Assembly (NCBI GenBank): GCA_035653295.1
Contig: DASRCB010000225.1
Location: 1-14,747 of the forward strand
Direction: 5' to 3'
Length of the DNA stretch: 14,747 bases
DNA from: DASRCB01 sp035653295
Lineage (GTDB): Bacteria; Acidobacteriota; Terriglobia; Bryobacterales; Bryobacteraceae
Made by a program: the position numbers and the translations under genes. Positions 1 to 6,981 of the stretch are shown in pieces; position 1 is the first letter of the stretch, and each line of letters begins with the position of its first letter. The notes under the pieces are model-generated. The model searched no databases. It saw nothing but the letters and a program-made list of their open reading frames with translations, and had not been told where the DNA came from.

Positions 1-865
1 CAGCGGCAACGGCTCGATTATCAGCGGCGGCAATCACATCGCCGGGCATGATGCCAGCGCGCGAAGCGCGTCCACCGGTCCACACGGCCGTCACCCGAAG
101 GCCAGCGGCTTCGGCCACTCCCAGGCCATACAGCGCCAGCAGCCGGCCAGTCACTGGAACTGGCCGGTGGAGCGCCTCATCTATGCTCTGTACATCCATC
201 ACCAAAGGATGGCCGGCGCAATCAGCGATGACGCCCAGCAGATCGCCATCGAGCGTGAACAGCCCGCCTCCCACCAGGGCTTCCGAAAGCGGCACGCTCG
301 AATACACCTGGGTGTAGGCGAAATCGCCGCAGCGCGCCGGACCACTGCTTTGGTACAGCCCCTGGGCGAAGACCGGCTGGCGTTCGGCGTTGCGCGCCAC
401 GGCGAGGACCCAATCGCCGGCTGAAATCTCGGCGGCAGCCGGCCTCGGAGACGCCGGCGCCGGCCGGTCATGCGGCGGGATATCGAACACCTCGAGCGTA
501 CCGTCGGCAGGCGAAGCGGCGCGGGTCAGGTCGAACACGTCACCCCGGGAGTTCACGGCCGATACGGTCGCGCGGTCAACGCCGGAGGTGACGGCCTTGT
601 CGTCGCGCACGACGGCGGTGTACGGCGGCTGCTTGATGTAGAGCAGGTGAACAGCGGCGCGGTCGGCGGCGTCGGACAGGAACTCGGCTAAGTCATCCAG
701 CCGCCGCTGCGTGGTGGTTTGCTGGAGGCGGAACAGCTCCGATTCCGACAGTTGCTGCGCACTCGCTTGTTTTCTGGGTTTGAAGACGATGCCGAGGGCC
801 AGGATCACACCGGCGGCAGCCAGCAGAACGAGAGAATACCGGCTGTGAAGTGAGAGCCTGGGCAT
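1..865 (-). CDS. Membrane-anchored HtrA-like trypsin-fold/PDZ protein, catalytic serine missing (3' end outside window)
   Basis: An uninterrupted frame reads leftward from ATG at 865-863 through the window edge (288 residues seen, C-terminus missing). Residues 10-28 form one hydrophobic helix after a short basic N-terminus, so the protein is probably anchored in the inner membrane with its body in the periplasm. Residues 150-215 resemble the second barrel of S1C/HtrA proteases (AGDWVLAVAR, then LFTLDGDLLGVI). The stretch that should read GNSGGPL reads ALVGGGLF at 197-203, so the nucleophilic serine is absent. From about 241 a PDZ domain begins (GLGVAEAAGL, then RASRAGIMPGDVIAAADN). I infer a non-catalytic substrate- or peptide-binding paralogue of DegP/DegS rather than an active protease. 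There is no convincing Shine-Dalgarno site before this ATG, so the start is only probable. It is divergent from the phosphoribosyltransferase gene. Confidence 0.8.
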   Translation of the reverse strand, partial: MPRLSLHSRYSLVLLAAAGVILALGIVFKPRKQASAQQLSESELFRLQQTTTQRRLDDLAEFLSDAADRAAVHLLYIKQPPYTAVVRDDKAVTSGVDRATVSAVNSRGDVFDLTRAASPADGTLEVFDIPPHDRPAPASPRPAAAEISAGDWVLAVARNAERQPVFAQGLYQSSGPARCGDFAYTQVYSSVPLSEALVGGGLFTLDGDLLGVIADCAGHPLVMDVQSIDEALHRPVPVTGRLLALYGLGVAEAAGLRVTAVWTGGRASRAGIMPGDVIAAADNRAVAA

Positions 866-1038
866 GCGCTCTGACGATGATACGACCTCGCGTCAGGGCG
901 CGAATTCGTAGCAACACCCAACTTCGGGTGGGTGATCGTTCACATAGGCGTGCAAACCCTTCAATTGACGCCGCCGTTCTTTGGCCGGGCGAGTGCAGCC
1001 GGACGATCGACAATCCAGCAAGCCGTCCGGAGGTTCTC
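866..1038. other. Divergent intergenic region with small hairpin (915-930)
   Basis: This 173-bp spacer separates the two divergent genes and should hold both promoters. I see a hairpin CACCC-AACTTC-GGGTG at 915-930, which would sit in the untranslated leader of the phosphoribosyltransferase transcript if transcription starts upstream of it. On the minus strand a TATCAT box lies at 882-877, 11 nt before the PDZ gene's ATG, but its -35 is poor. On the plus strand TTGACG occurs at 965-970 without a matching -10. I assign no promoter with confidence. Confidence 0.4.
1029..1033 (+). promoter_or_regulatory. Ribosome binding site GGAGG deciding the phosphoribosyltransferase start
   Basis: GGAGG lies 5 nt before ATG 1039. 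The frame is open back to 850, but the upstream 63 codons encode an arginine-rich, non-conserved-looking segment. This site therefore fixes the start at 1039. Confidence 0.8.
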
Positions 1039-1692
1039 ATGGACCTGCTTCCATCCCCGGAAGACGTTCTCGCGCTCCTGCGCCGCACTGGCGCGCTGCG
1101 CGACGGTCATTTCGCCTACACCCCCGAGATTCATACCGACCAGCATCTGGAAACGGCCCTGGCCATGCGGTCGTGGCAGAACGCGAGGCTGCTGAGCGTG
1201 GCTTTAAGCCGGCTGGTGCGCGGTGAGATAGCGCTGCGCGCCGTGCTGCCGCAACTCTCGATTGTGGCGGCCAGCGCGTCAGGGATTCCGATCGCCTGTG
1301 GTCTGGCCGAAGTCCTTCACCCGGCGAAGGTTTACTGGGTGGAGCGCGACGACGCCGCCGGCCCGGTTCGCTTCGCCCAGTTCCTGCGCCCGTGTCCCGG
1401 TGAAAAGGTGCTGGTGGTCGACGATTTCATCCACTCCGGCCGCCATCTTGCGGAGGCGGCGGAACTGCTGCAGTCCTGCGATGCGAAGGTGGAGGGCATC
1501 GCGGTGCTGATTCGGCAGCCGAATGGGACGGCGATCAGCTTCGGGCAGGTCCCCGTCCTGTCGCTGGCGTCCGTTCCGGCGCCACATTACTGGAAGGCTG
1601 CTGATTGCCCGAGGTGCCGGCGTGGAGAGCCGGTCGAGGGAGAGGCTCACGATCTTTTGCGGGAGGCCGCGGCCTGCGCCTCCGCACGATGA
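1039..1692 (+). CDS. Type I phosphoribosyltransferase (orotate phosphoribosyltransferase-like) with C-terminal CxxC
   Basis: A protein of 217 residues. The PRPP-binding motif of type I phosphoribosyltransferases is clear: four hydrophobics, two acids and a loop (VLVVDDFIHSGRHL, D128-D129). It is preceded by the flexible-loop/hood region and an N-terminal segment (GHFAYTPEIHTDQHLE) typical of orotate phosphoribosyltransferase relatives. Such enzymes transfer ribose 5-phosphate from PRPP to a base in the cytoplasm. The usual loop threonines after the two acids are replaced by IHSG, so the substrate may not be orotate. The C-terminus carries YWKAADCPRCRRGEPVE, with C190 and C193 making a CxxC that classical PyrE lacks. 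This could bind a metal or be redox-active, or only be a lineage marker. No other pyrimidine gene is adjacent. The gene lies 97 bp before gdhA on the same strand and could be co-transcribed with it. Confidence 0.85.
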   Translation: MDLLPSPEDVLALLRRTGALRDGHFAYTPEIHTDQHLETALAMRSWQNARLLSVALSRLVRGEIALRAVLPQLSIVAASASGIPIACGLAEVLHPAKVYWVERDDAAGPVRFAQFLRPCPGEKVLVVDDFIHSGRHLAEAAELLQSCDAKVEGIAVLIRQPNGTAISFGQVPVLSLASVPAPHYWKAADCPRCRRGEPVEGEAHDLLREAAACASAR

Positions 1693-1773
1693 ACGGACCC
1701 GCGCGCGACCGCGCACGGTTCCGAAACACTGGCCCGCGACCGCTACGTACCCGAGGCGGCGCTCAACCTGAAG

Positions 1774-1780
1774 AAGGAGG
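1774..1780 (+). promoter_or_regulatory. Ribosome binding site AAGGAGG deciding the gdhA start
   Basis: AAGGAGG is a full anti-16S match. It is 9 nt from ATG 1790 but only 3 nt from the in-frame TTG at 1784, so ATG 1790 is the start. Confidence 0.8.
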
Positions 1781-1789
1781 CTGTTGCTA

Positions 1790-3049
1790 ATGCTCGCAGC
1801 AGTTAAGGAAAGAAACGCTTATGAGGTAGCGCTCGAGAATTTCGACATCGCTGCCGATGCGCTGGGCCTAAGCGGCGATATGCGCGAGATGATCCGCTTT
1901 CCGGAGCGGGCTCTTACGGTGACCGTTCCTGTCCGCATGGATAACGGGCGCATCCGGCGGTTCGAAGCGTACCGGGTGCAGCACAGCACCGTCCGCGGCC
2001 CCGCGAAGGGCGGCATCCGTTATCACCCGAACGTGACCCTGGACGAGGTCAGGGCGCTTGCCACATGGATGACGTGGAAGTGCGCCGTGGTGAATATCCC
2101 GTTCGGCGGGGCCAAGGGCGGCGTCACCTGCAACCCGAAAGAGATGTCCCCCGGCGAGCTCGAGCGCCTGACGCGGCGGTACGCCAGCGCCATTCTGCCG
2201 CTGATCGGACCGGAGCAGGACATCCCCGCGCCCGACGTGTATACCAACCCGCAGACCATGGCCTGGATCATGGACACCTACAGCATGACCAAGGGCTATG
2301 CGGTTCCGGGTGTGGTGACCGGAAAGCCACTGAGTTTGGGCGGATCGCTGGGGCGTAACGAGGCAACCGGCCGGGGCGTGTTCTACACCATCCAGTCGGC
2401 GTGCGAACATCTGCGTCTGCCGATCGATGGCGCGCGCGTCGTGGTGCAGGGGTTCGGCAATGCCGGATCGATCAGCGCGCAGCTGCTGTCCACGCTGAAT
2501 GCGCGGATCGTCGCCGTAAGCGATTCCACCGGCTGCGTATACAACCGCAACGGGCTGGACATGACGAAGCTGCTGCGGCACAAGGAGATGACCGGCCGCG
2601 TGGCGGGCTTCCCGGATGCCGAGCCGATCGGCGTGGAAGAGATGATCGGGCTGGACTGCGAGATCTTTGTGCCGGCGGCGCTCGAAAACATGATCCACGA
2701 AGAGAACGCGTATCGCATTCGCGCGAAGATCGTGGCCGAAGCAGCGAACGGACCGCTGACGCCGGAAGCTGACATCATCATGGGCGAGAAAGGGGTATTT
2801 GTAATCCCCGACATCCTGTGCAATGCCGGCGGCGTGACGGTGTCCTACTTCGAGTGGGTGCAGGATGAGCAGCACCTGTTCTGGGAGGCCAGCGACATCT
2901 TCGCGAGGCTGGAGCGGGTGATGAAGATCGCCTTCAACGACGTGCTGAAGATCCATCTCGACCGTCGTGTCAACATGCGCACCGCAGCCAACATGCTGGG
3001 GATCGGCCGGGTAGCGGAGGCGACCACGCTTCGCGGGCTGTATCCGTGA
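1790..3049 (+). CDS. gdhA: Glutamate dehydrogenase (Glu/Leu/Phe/Val dehydrogenase family)
   Basis: A protein of 419 residues, the normal length for a hexameric bacterial enzyme. It reversibly deaminates L-glutamate to 2-oxoglutarate and ammonia with a nicotinamide cofactor in the cytoplasm, linking nitrogen and carbon metabolism. The active-site set is complete: K73 (GPAKGGIRYHP), K97 (TWKCAVVNIPFGGAKGG), K109 and D149 (PAPDVYT). The spacings (24, 12, 40) equal those of the classical K89/K113/K125/D165 residues of the Clostridium symbiosum enzyme. K73 and S352 (TVSYFEW) fit glutamate rather than leucine or phenylalanine. The dinucleotide fold has G221-F-G223-N-A-G226, and SLGRNEATGRGV precedes it. 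The C-terminus (RTAANMLGIGRVAEAT..LRG) is family-typical. Cofactor preference cannot be settled by eye; similarity to RocG/GudB-type enzymes suggests NAD. A strong hairpin follows the stop. Confidence 0.95.
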   Translation: MLAAVKERNAYEVALENFDIAADALGLSGDMREMIRFPERALTVTVPVRMDNGRIRRFEAYRVQHSTVRGPAKGGIRYHPNVTLDEVRALATWMTWKCAVVNIPFGGAKGGVTCNPKEMSPGELERLTRRYASAILPLIGPEQDIPAPDVYTNPQTMAWIMDTYSMTKGYAVPGVVTGKPLSLGGSLGRNEATGRGVFYTIQSACEHLRLPIDGARVVVQGFGNAGSISAQLLSTLNARIVAVSDSTGCVYNRNGLDMTKLLRHKEMTGRVAGFPDAEPIGVEEMIGLDCEIFVPAALENMIHEENAYRIRAKIVAEAANGPLTPEADIIMGEKGVFVIPDILCNAGGVTVSYFEWVQDEQHLFWEASDIFARLERVMKIAFNDVLKIHLDRRVNMRTAANMLGIGRVAEATTLRGLYP

Positions 3050-3072
3050 TGTGATTTGGTTACGGCCACTCA

Positions 3073-3106
3073 GGCCGCCCTGTGCGGGGCTTGAAAGCAG
3101 GCGGCC
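3073..3106 (+). terminator. Hairpin downstream of gdhA, candidate terminator
   Basis: GGCCGCC (3073-3079) pairs with GGCGGCC (3100-3106), and TG/CA pairs beyond a one-base bulge extend the stem. The hairpin begins 23 nt after the gdhA stop. No run of T follows, so a Rho-independent role is plausible but unproven. Confidence 0.45.
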
Positions 3107-3166
3107 AGAGTTCCGGCCGGCCGCGATCAGCCAGGCTACACCTGATAACCGGGCGCGCGCAGCGCA

Positions 3167-3196
3167 TGGCCGCCCGGCTCCGTCTTCGCATACAAT
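3167..3196 (+). promoter_or_regulatory. Possible promoter of the glycoside hydrolase gene (-10 TACAAT)
   Basis: TACAAT at 3191-3196 is a 5/6 match to the sigma-70 -10 box, 35 nt before the start codon. The best -35 (TGGCCG, 3167-3172, spacer 18) matches only 3/6. Transcription would begin near 3203, giving a leader of about 30 nt. Confidence 0.35.
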
Positions 3197-3231
3197 GGCC
3201 ACGGACTCGACTCCACCCCGGAGGAACAAAC

Positions 3232-6200
3232 ATGAGGGCGACGATGCTCGCCGTGGCTGGATCGTTGCTCACGGTGATGGGCGTATTCGCGCAGGACGCC
3301 GACTCGCTCCAGCGCGATTTCCTTAACCCGCCGACGTCCGCGCGACCGCGGGTTTGGTGGCACTGGATGAACGGCAACATCACCAGGGAAGGCATCCAGC
3401 GCGACCTCGAGTGGATGAAGCGCGTCGGCATCGGGGGACTGCAGAACTTCGATGCTTCGCTCATGACGCCAAAAGTGGTGGACAAGCGGCTCGCGCACAT
3501 GACTCCGGAATGGAAGGATGCGTTCCGCTACGCCGCAACGCTTGCGGACCAGCTTGGCCTGGAAATGGCCATCGCGTCCTCGCCCGGCTGGAGCGAAACG
3601 GGTGGCCCATGGGTCCGGCCAGAACAGGCGATGAAGAAGTTGGTGTGGAGCGAGACGCGCGTGCCGGGCGGGGCGAGATTCGGTGGGACGCTGGCGCATC
3701 CGCCGTCGGTCACCGGTCCATTCCAGGGCGTTGCGCACCACGAGGATTTCGCCGCGCCCGGATCGGAAGCGAGCGGGCCCCAGTATTATGCCGATGCGGC
3801 GGTGGTCGCGTATCGCCTGCCCGCGGCAGCGGCCGCCGCGGCGCAGCCGGCGAAACCCAGGTCGAATGCCGGCCCGATTGACCCCGCTCCGCTGATGGAT
3901 GGCGACCTCGCCAAAGGCGTCCAAATCCCGATCTCCGACGGGCATGCCTGGGTGCAGTACGAATACCCGGCGGCGCGGACGATCTATGCGGCTACCGTGG
4001 CCCGGCCCGCGGTTGGAATGTTCGAGTCCTCCGCCCCGCTGAAGTTCCGGCTGGAATCCAGCAACGACGGCGAGACGTTTCAGACGGTGATCGATATTCC
4101 CGGGACGCAGGTACCGGAGGCGACGGTTGGCTTCCCGCCGGTAACGGCCCGGTACTTTCGCCTCGTGATCGAGAGCACGCCCACGGCCGGAAGTCTGGGC
4201 CATTTCGACGCCGCGCCGGGCGCGGACCTCGGGTTCCTGGGGACCATGGCCGCCGCCTCACCGAAGAAGGCAGCCGAGGTGAACGAATTCGTGCTGCACG
4301 AGAGCCCTGTCATCAATCGGTGGGAGGAGAAAGCGGGCTTCGGGCTTGTGCCCGATTATTATGGCATCGCCAGTCCACCCCTCGATCCGAGATTCGCGGT
4401 CGCTCCGGCGGACGTTGTCGATCTCACCGGCCGTATGCATGCCGATGGTTCGCTGGAGTGGACTCCGCCCGCGGACGGGCAGTGGGTCATCCTGCGTCTG
4501 GGGTATTCGCTTACCGGCACGACCAACCACCCGGCGACGGCAGAGGCGACCGGACTCGAAGTGGACAAGCTCGACGCGCGGGCGGTGAAATCCTACATCG
4601 AAACGTATCTGAATTCGTACTCCGGATTTCTCGGACCCGATCTGATGGGGCGACGTGGGGTGCGCGCGCTCCTTACCGACAGCATCGAAGTGGGCCCGTA
4701 CAACTGGACCCCCGACCTGCCGGCCCAGTTCAAGCGGCTGCGCGGTTATGATCCAACTCCGTTCCTGCCCGCGCTAACCGGAGTGGTGGTCGGCAGCGCC
4801 GAGCAGAGCGACGCGTTTCTATGGGATTTCCGCCGCACGCTCGCTCAGCTCACGGCCCAAAGCCACTACGGGCAGATCGCGAAAACGGCGCATGAGCGCG
4901 GCCTCACTTACTACGGCGAGTCGCTCGAAGGCTCGCGCGTGTCGATCGGAGATGACATGGAGATGCGGCAGAACGCGGATATCCCCATGGCTGCCATGTG
5001 GACCTTCCCGCCCGCGAAGGGACCGCGTTCGAACTATGTCATCGACATTCGGGGGGCCGCGTCTGTCTCCAATATCTACGGTCAGAATCTGGTCGCCGCG
5101 GAATCGATGACCTCGGCCATGGTTCCCTGGGGCTTTTCGCCGCGCATTCTCAGGCCGATTATCGACCTCGAATTCGCGCTGGGCGTGAACCGCCCGGTCA
5201 TCCACACCTCCGTGCATCAGCCGATCGAGAAGAAGCCGGGCCTCACGCTGCTCATCTTCGGTCAGTATTTCAACCGGCACGAAACATGGGCCGAGGAGGC
5301 AGGACCGTGGATCACTTACATCGCACGAAATGCGTTCATGTTACAGCAGGGTAAGTTCTGCGGCGATGTCGCTTACTTCTACGGGGAGGAAGCGCCCCTG
5401 GCCGGATTGTATGGCGAGGACCGCGCGTTGCCGAAGGACATTCCGATCGGCTATGGGTTCGATTTTGTCAACTCCGACGTGCTCCTGCATAAGCTCACGG
5501 CTGCCCATGGTGGGCTCGAAACGCCCAGCGGCATGCATTACCGCGTGCTTTACCTCGGTGGGAGCAGCGGCAGGATGACGCTGCCGGTTCTGCGGCGTAT
5601 CCGCGAACTGGTGAACGCCGGCGCGGTTGTGGCCGGAGAGCGCCCGACCGGCTCTCCGAGCCTCGCCGATAACGCTTCCGAAGTCGCCGCCATTATCGAA
5701 GAGCTGTGGGGCAGCGGCGGGAAGGTCCTCCAGGGCGTGGATGCGAACCAGGCGCTGGCCTCACTGCACGTCGCCCGCGACTTCGATTCCAGGGGCAGCG
5801 GGGCGGAGGAGATCATGTTCGTGCATCGCCGCGTGGCCGACGGGGAGATCTATTATCTGGATAACCGGACGGAGCGTGCGCAGGACCTGAATGCGTCGTT
5901 CCGTGTTGCCGGGAAACGTTCCGAGCTTTGGCACGCCGACAGCGGCCGGATTGAGCCCGTATCGTACCGGGTGGAGGACGGCCGCACGACGGTTCCGCTG
6001 CATCTGGATGCAAACGAGTCCGTATTCGTAGTGTTCCGTCAGCCCGCTTCCACGCCGGCGGCGACGGTTCCGCCGCGCCGCGAGACGCCGCTTGCTACCG
6101 TGCCGGGCCCGTGGAAGATCCGCTTCGCCCCGAACCTCGGCGCTCCGCAAGAAGTCACTCTGGACCGACTCGCCTCCTGGACCGAGAATGCCGAGCCCGG

Positions 6201-6570
6201 TGTGAAATACTTCTCCGGCGCGGCAACCTACACGAAGACAATCGACGTTCCCACGGCGTGGCTGAACGGCGGCCAGCATCTCTCGCTCAATCTCGGTGAG
6301 GTTCGCGAACTGGCTGAAGTATCCATCAACGGACGATCGCTCGGGATTGTGTGGCATCCGCCGTATCAGATCGATGTCACGGACGCCCTGAAAGCCGGCC
6401 CGAACACGCTCGAGATTAAGGTAATAAACCTGTGGGTCAATCGCCTCATAGGCGATCAGCAGCCGGGAGCGAAGAAGTACACGTTCACGGTCATGCCCAC
6501 TTACAAAGCGGATGCGCCGCTTCGTCCTTCGGGTTTGCTCGGCCCGGTCACAATTCTCCAACTCAACTGA
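3232..6570 (+). CDS. Secreted alpha-L-rhamnosidase-like glycoside hydrolase (GH106 type)
   Basis: A protein of 1112 residues. ATG 3232 is chosen because GGAGGA stands 6 nt upstream and a signal peptide begins there (basic start, hydrophobic core, cleavage near VFA/QD at about 20). The mature N-terminus ARPRVWWHWMNGNITREGI followed by DLEWMKRVGIGGLQNFD is the hallmark opening of the GH106 (beta/alpha)8 domain. Residues ~215-320 are a discoidin-like beta-sandwich (LKFRLESSNDGETF.., TARYFRLVIES) reached through an alanine-rich linker. Catalytic-barrel motifs return with LLTDSIEVGPYNWTP (E486) and YYGESLEGSRVSIGD (E563, E566); these glutamates are the likely acid/base candidates. From W961 a GH2-like galactose-binding domain closes the protein (LNLGEVRELAEVSINGRSLG, then VWHPPYQIDVT). 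The family releases L-rhamnose from pectic or flavonoid glycans by inversion. No transporter, sensor or other polysaccharide gene is adjacent, so the substrate is open. Confidence 0.87.
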   Translation: MRATMLAVAGSLLTVMGVFAQDADSLQRDFLNPPTSARPRVWWHWMNGNITREGIQRDLEWMKRVGIGGLQNFDASLMTPKVVDKRLAHMTPEWKDAFRYAATLADQLGLEMAIASSPGWSETGGPWVRPEQAMKKLVWSETRVPGGARFGGTLAHPPSVTGPFQGVAHHEDFAAPGSEASGPQYYADAAVVAYRLPAAAAAAAQPAKPRSNAGPIDPAPLMDGDLAKGVQIPISDGHAWVQYEYPAARTIYAATVARPAVGMFESSAPLKFRLESSNDGETFQTVIDIPGTQVPEATVGFPPVTARYFRLVIESTPTAGSLGHFDAAPGADLGFLGTMAAASPKKAAEVNEFVLHESPVINRWEEKAGFGLVPDYYGIASPPLDPRFAVAPADVVDLTGRMHADGSLEWTPPADGQWVILRLGYSLTGTTNHPATAEATGLEVDKLDARAVKSYIETYLNSYSGFLGPDLMGRRGVRALLTDSIEVGPYNWTPDLPAQFKRLRGYDPTPFLPALTGVVVGSAEQSDAFLWDFRRTLAQLTAQSHYGQIAKTAHERGLTYYGESLEGSRVSIGDDMEMRQNADIPMAAMWTFPPAKGPRSNYVIDIRGAASVSNIYGQNLVAAESMTSAMVPWGFSPRILRPIIDLEFALGVNRPVIHTSVHQPIEKKPGLTLLIFGQYFNRHETWAEEAGPWITYIARNAFMLQQGKFCGDVAYFYGEEAPLAGLYGEDRALPKDIPIGYGFDFVNSDVLLHKLTAAHGGLETPSGMHYRVLYLGGSSGRMTLPVLRRIRELVNAGAVVAGERPTGSPSLADNASEVAAIIEELWGSGGKVLQGVDANQALASLHVARDFDSRGSGAEEIMFVHRRVADGEIYYLDNRTERAQDLNASFRVAGKRSELWHADSGRIEPVSYRVEDGRTTVPLHLDANESVFVVFRQPASTPAATVPPRRETPLATVPGPWKIRFAPNLGAPQEVTLDRLASWTENAEPGVKYFSGAATYTKTIDVPTAWLNGGQHLSLNLGEVRELAEVSINGRSLGIVWHPPYQIDVTDALKAGPNTLEIKVINLWVNRLIGDQQPGAKKYTFTVMPTYKADAPLRPSGLLGPVTILQLN

Positions 6571-6610
6571 GCGGGATGGGCCCCGTCACCCTATCCGTAT
6601 TCCCAGCATG

Positions 6611-6639
6611 TTGCCCAATATGTGGTATAGCAATATATA
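6611..6639 (+). promoter_or_regulatory. Candidate padR-ADOP promoter region
   Basis: TTGCCC (6611-6616) and TATATA (6634-6639) are separated by 17 bp, but that would start transcription just past the ATG at 6643. An alternative is an extended -10, TG-G-TATAGC, at 6623-6631, giving a leader of only a few bases. Either way the mRNA would have little or no 5' leader, which agrees with the absence of a Shine-Dalgarno site before padR. Confidence 0.5.
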
Positions 6640-6644
6640 GCTAT
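6627..6644 (+). promoter_or_regulatory. 18-bp palindrome over the padR start, probable PadR operator
   Basis: ATAGCAATATATAGCTAT is symmetrical at 16 of 18 positions (arms ATAGC and GCTAT). It covers the -10 region and the first two bases of the padR ATG. PadR proteins bind AT-rich dyads in their own promoters, so autorepression is the natural reading; binding by this protein is inferred. Confidence 0.6.
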
Positions 6645-6981
6645 GTCATCTGACGACCGCGAGCTCAAGAAAGGCAGCGCGGAGTTGTTGATTCTCTCGC
6701 TGCTGGAAGACCGGCCGCGCCACGGGTACGAAATCAGCAAACTCATTTCCTCGCGTTCCGAGGGCGCGCTCACGTTTCAGGTTGCCTCGCTGTATCCACT
6801 GCTCTATCGCCTGGAGGGGCGCGGCTGGATCCGAGGGAAATGGATGGAAAAGCCCGGCGAGCGCCGGCGGCGGTACTACAAGCTCACCGTCGAAGGGCAG
6901 AAGGTGCTGGCAGCGAAACGGCGTGGCTGGCAGGAGTTCGCCGAAGCGATGCGCCGAATCACGGGAATCGAATATGCCTGA
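6643..6981 (+). CDS. PadR-family transcriptional repressor of the linked permease
   Basis: A protein of 112 residues, the size of the short PadR class. The N-terminal winged helix is intact: GSAELLILSLLEDRPRHGYEI (about 11-31), the recognition region FQVASLYPLLYRLEGRGWI (about 45-63), and a wing with GERRRRYYKLTVEG. A short C-terminal helix (88-107) should mediate dimerisation. The start at 6643 has no ribosome binding site and the promoter sits almost on top of it, so translation from a leaderless or nearly leaderless mRNA is likely. The last 8 nt overlap the permease gene, which couples the two. In acidobacterial ADOP loci a PadR gene precedes the permease in exactly this way and is presumed to control it. 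The effector is unknown. Confidence 0.93.
   Translation: MSSDDRELKKGSAELLILSLLEDRPRHGYEISKLISSRSEGALTFQVASLYPLLYRLEGRGWIRGKWMEKPGERRRRYYKLTVEGQKVLAAKRRGWQEFAEAMRRITGIEYA

Noticed and set aside
850..1038. N-terminal extension of the phosphoribosyltransferase to 850
   Set aside because: The extra residues are basic and non-domain-like, and a GGAGG sits 5 nt before the internal ATG 1039.
1868..3229. A 453-codon open frame on the minus strand antisense to gdhA
   Set aside because: Rich in His/Arg/Ala with no fold signature; it mirrors the third-position GC of the real gdhA, whose active-site residues are all intact.
3082..3231. N-terminal extension of the glycoside hydrolase to 3082
   Set aside because: The extension overlaps the hairpin after gdhA, and a signal peptide with GGAGGA upstream begins at 3232.
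3136..4203. A 355-codon minus-strand frame opposite the glycoside hydrolase
   Set aside because: Arginine-rich shadow of a conserved GH106 N-terminus; no start signal or recognisable motif.
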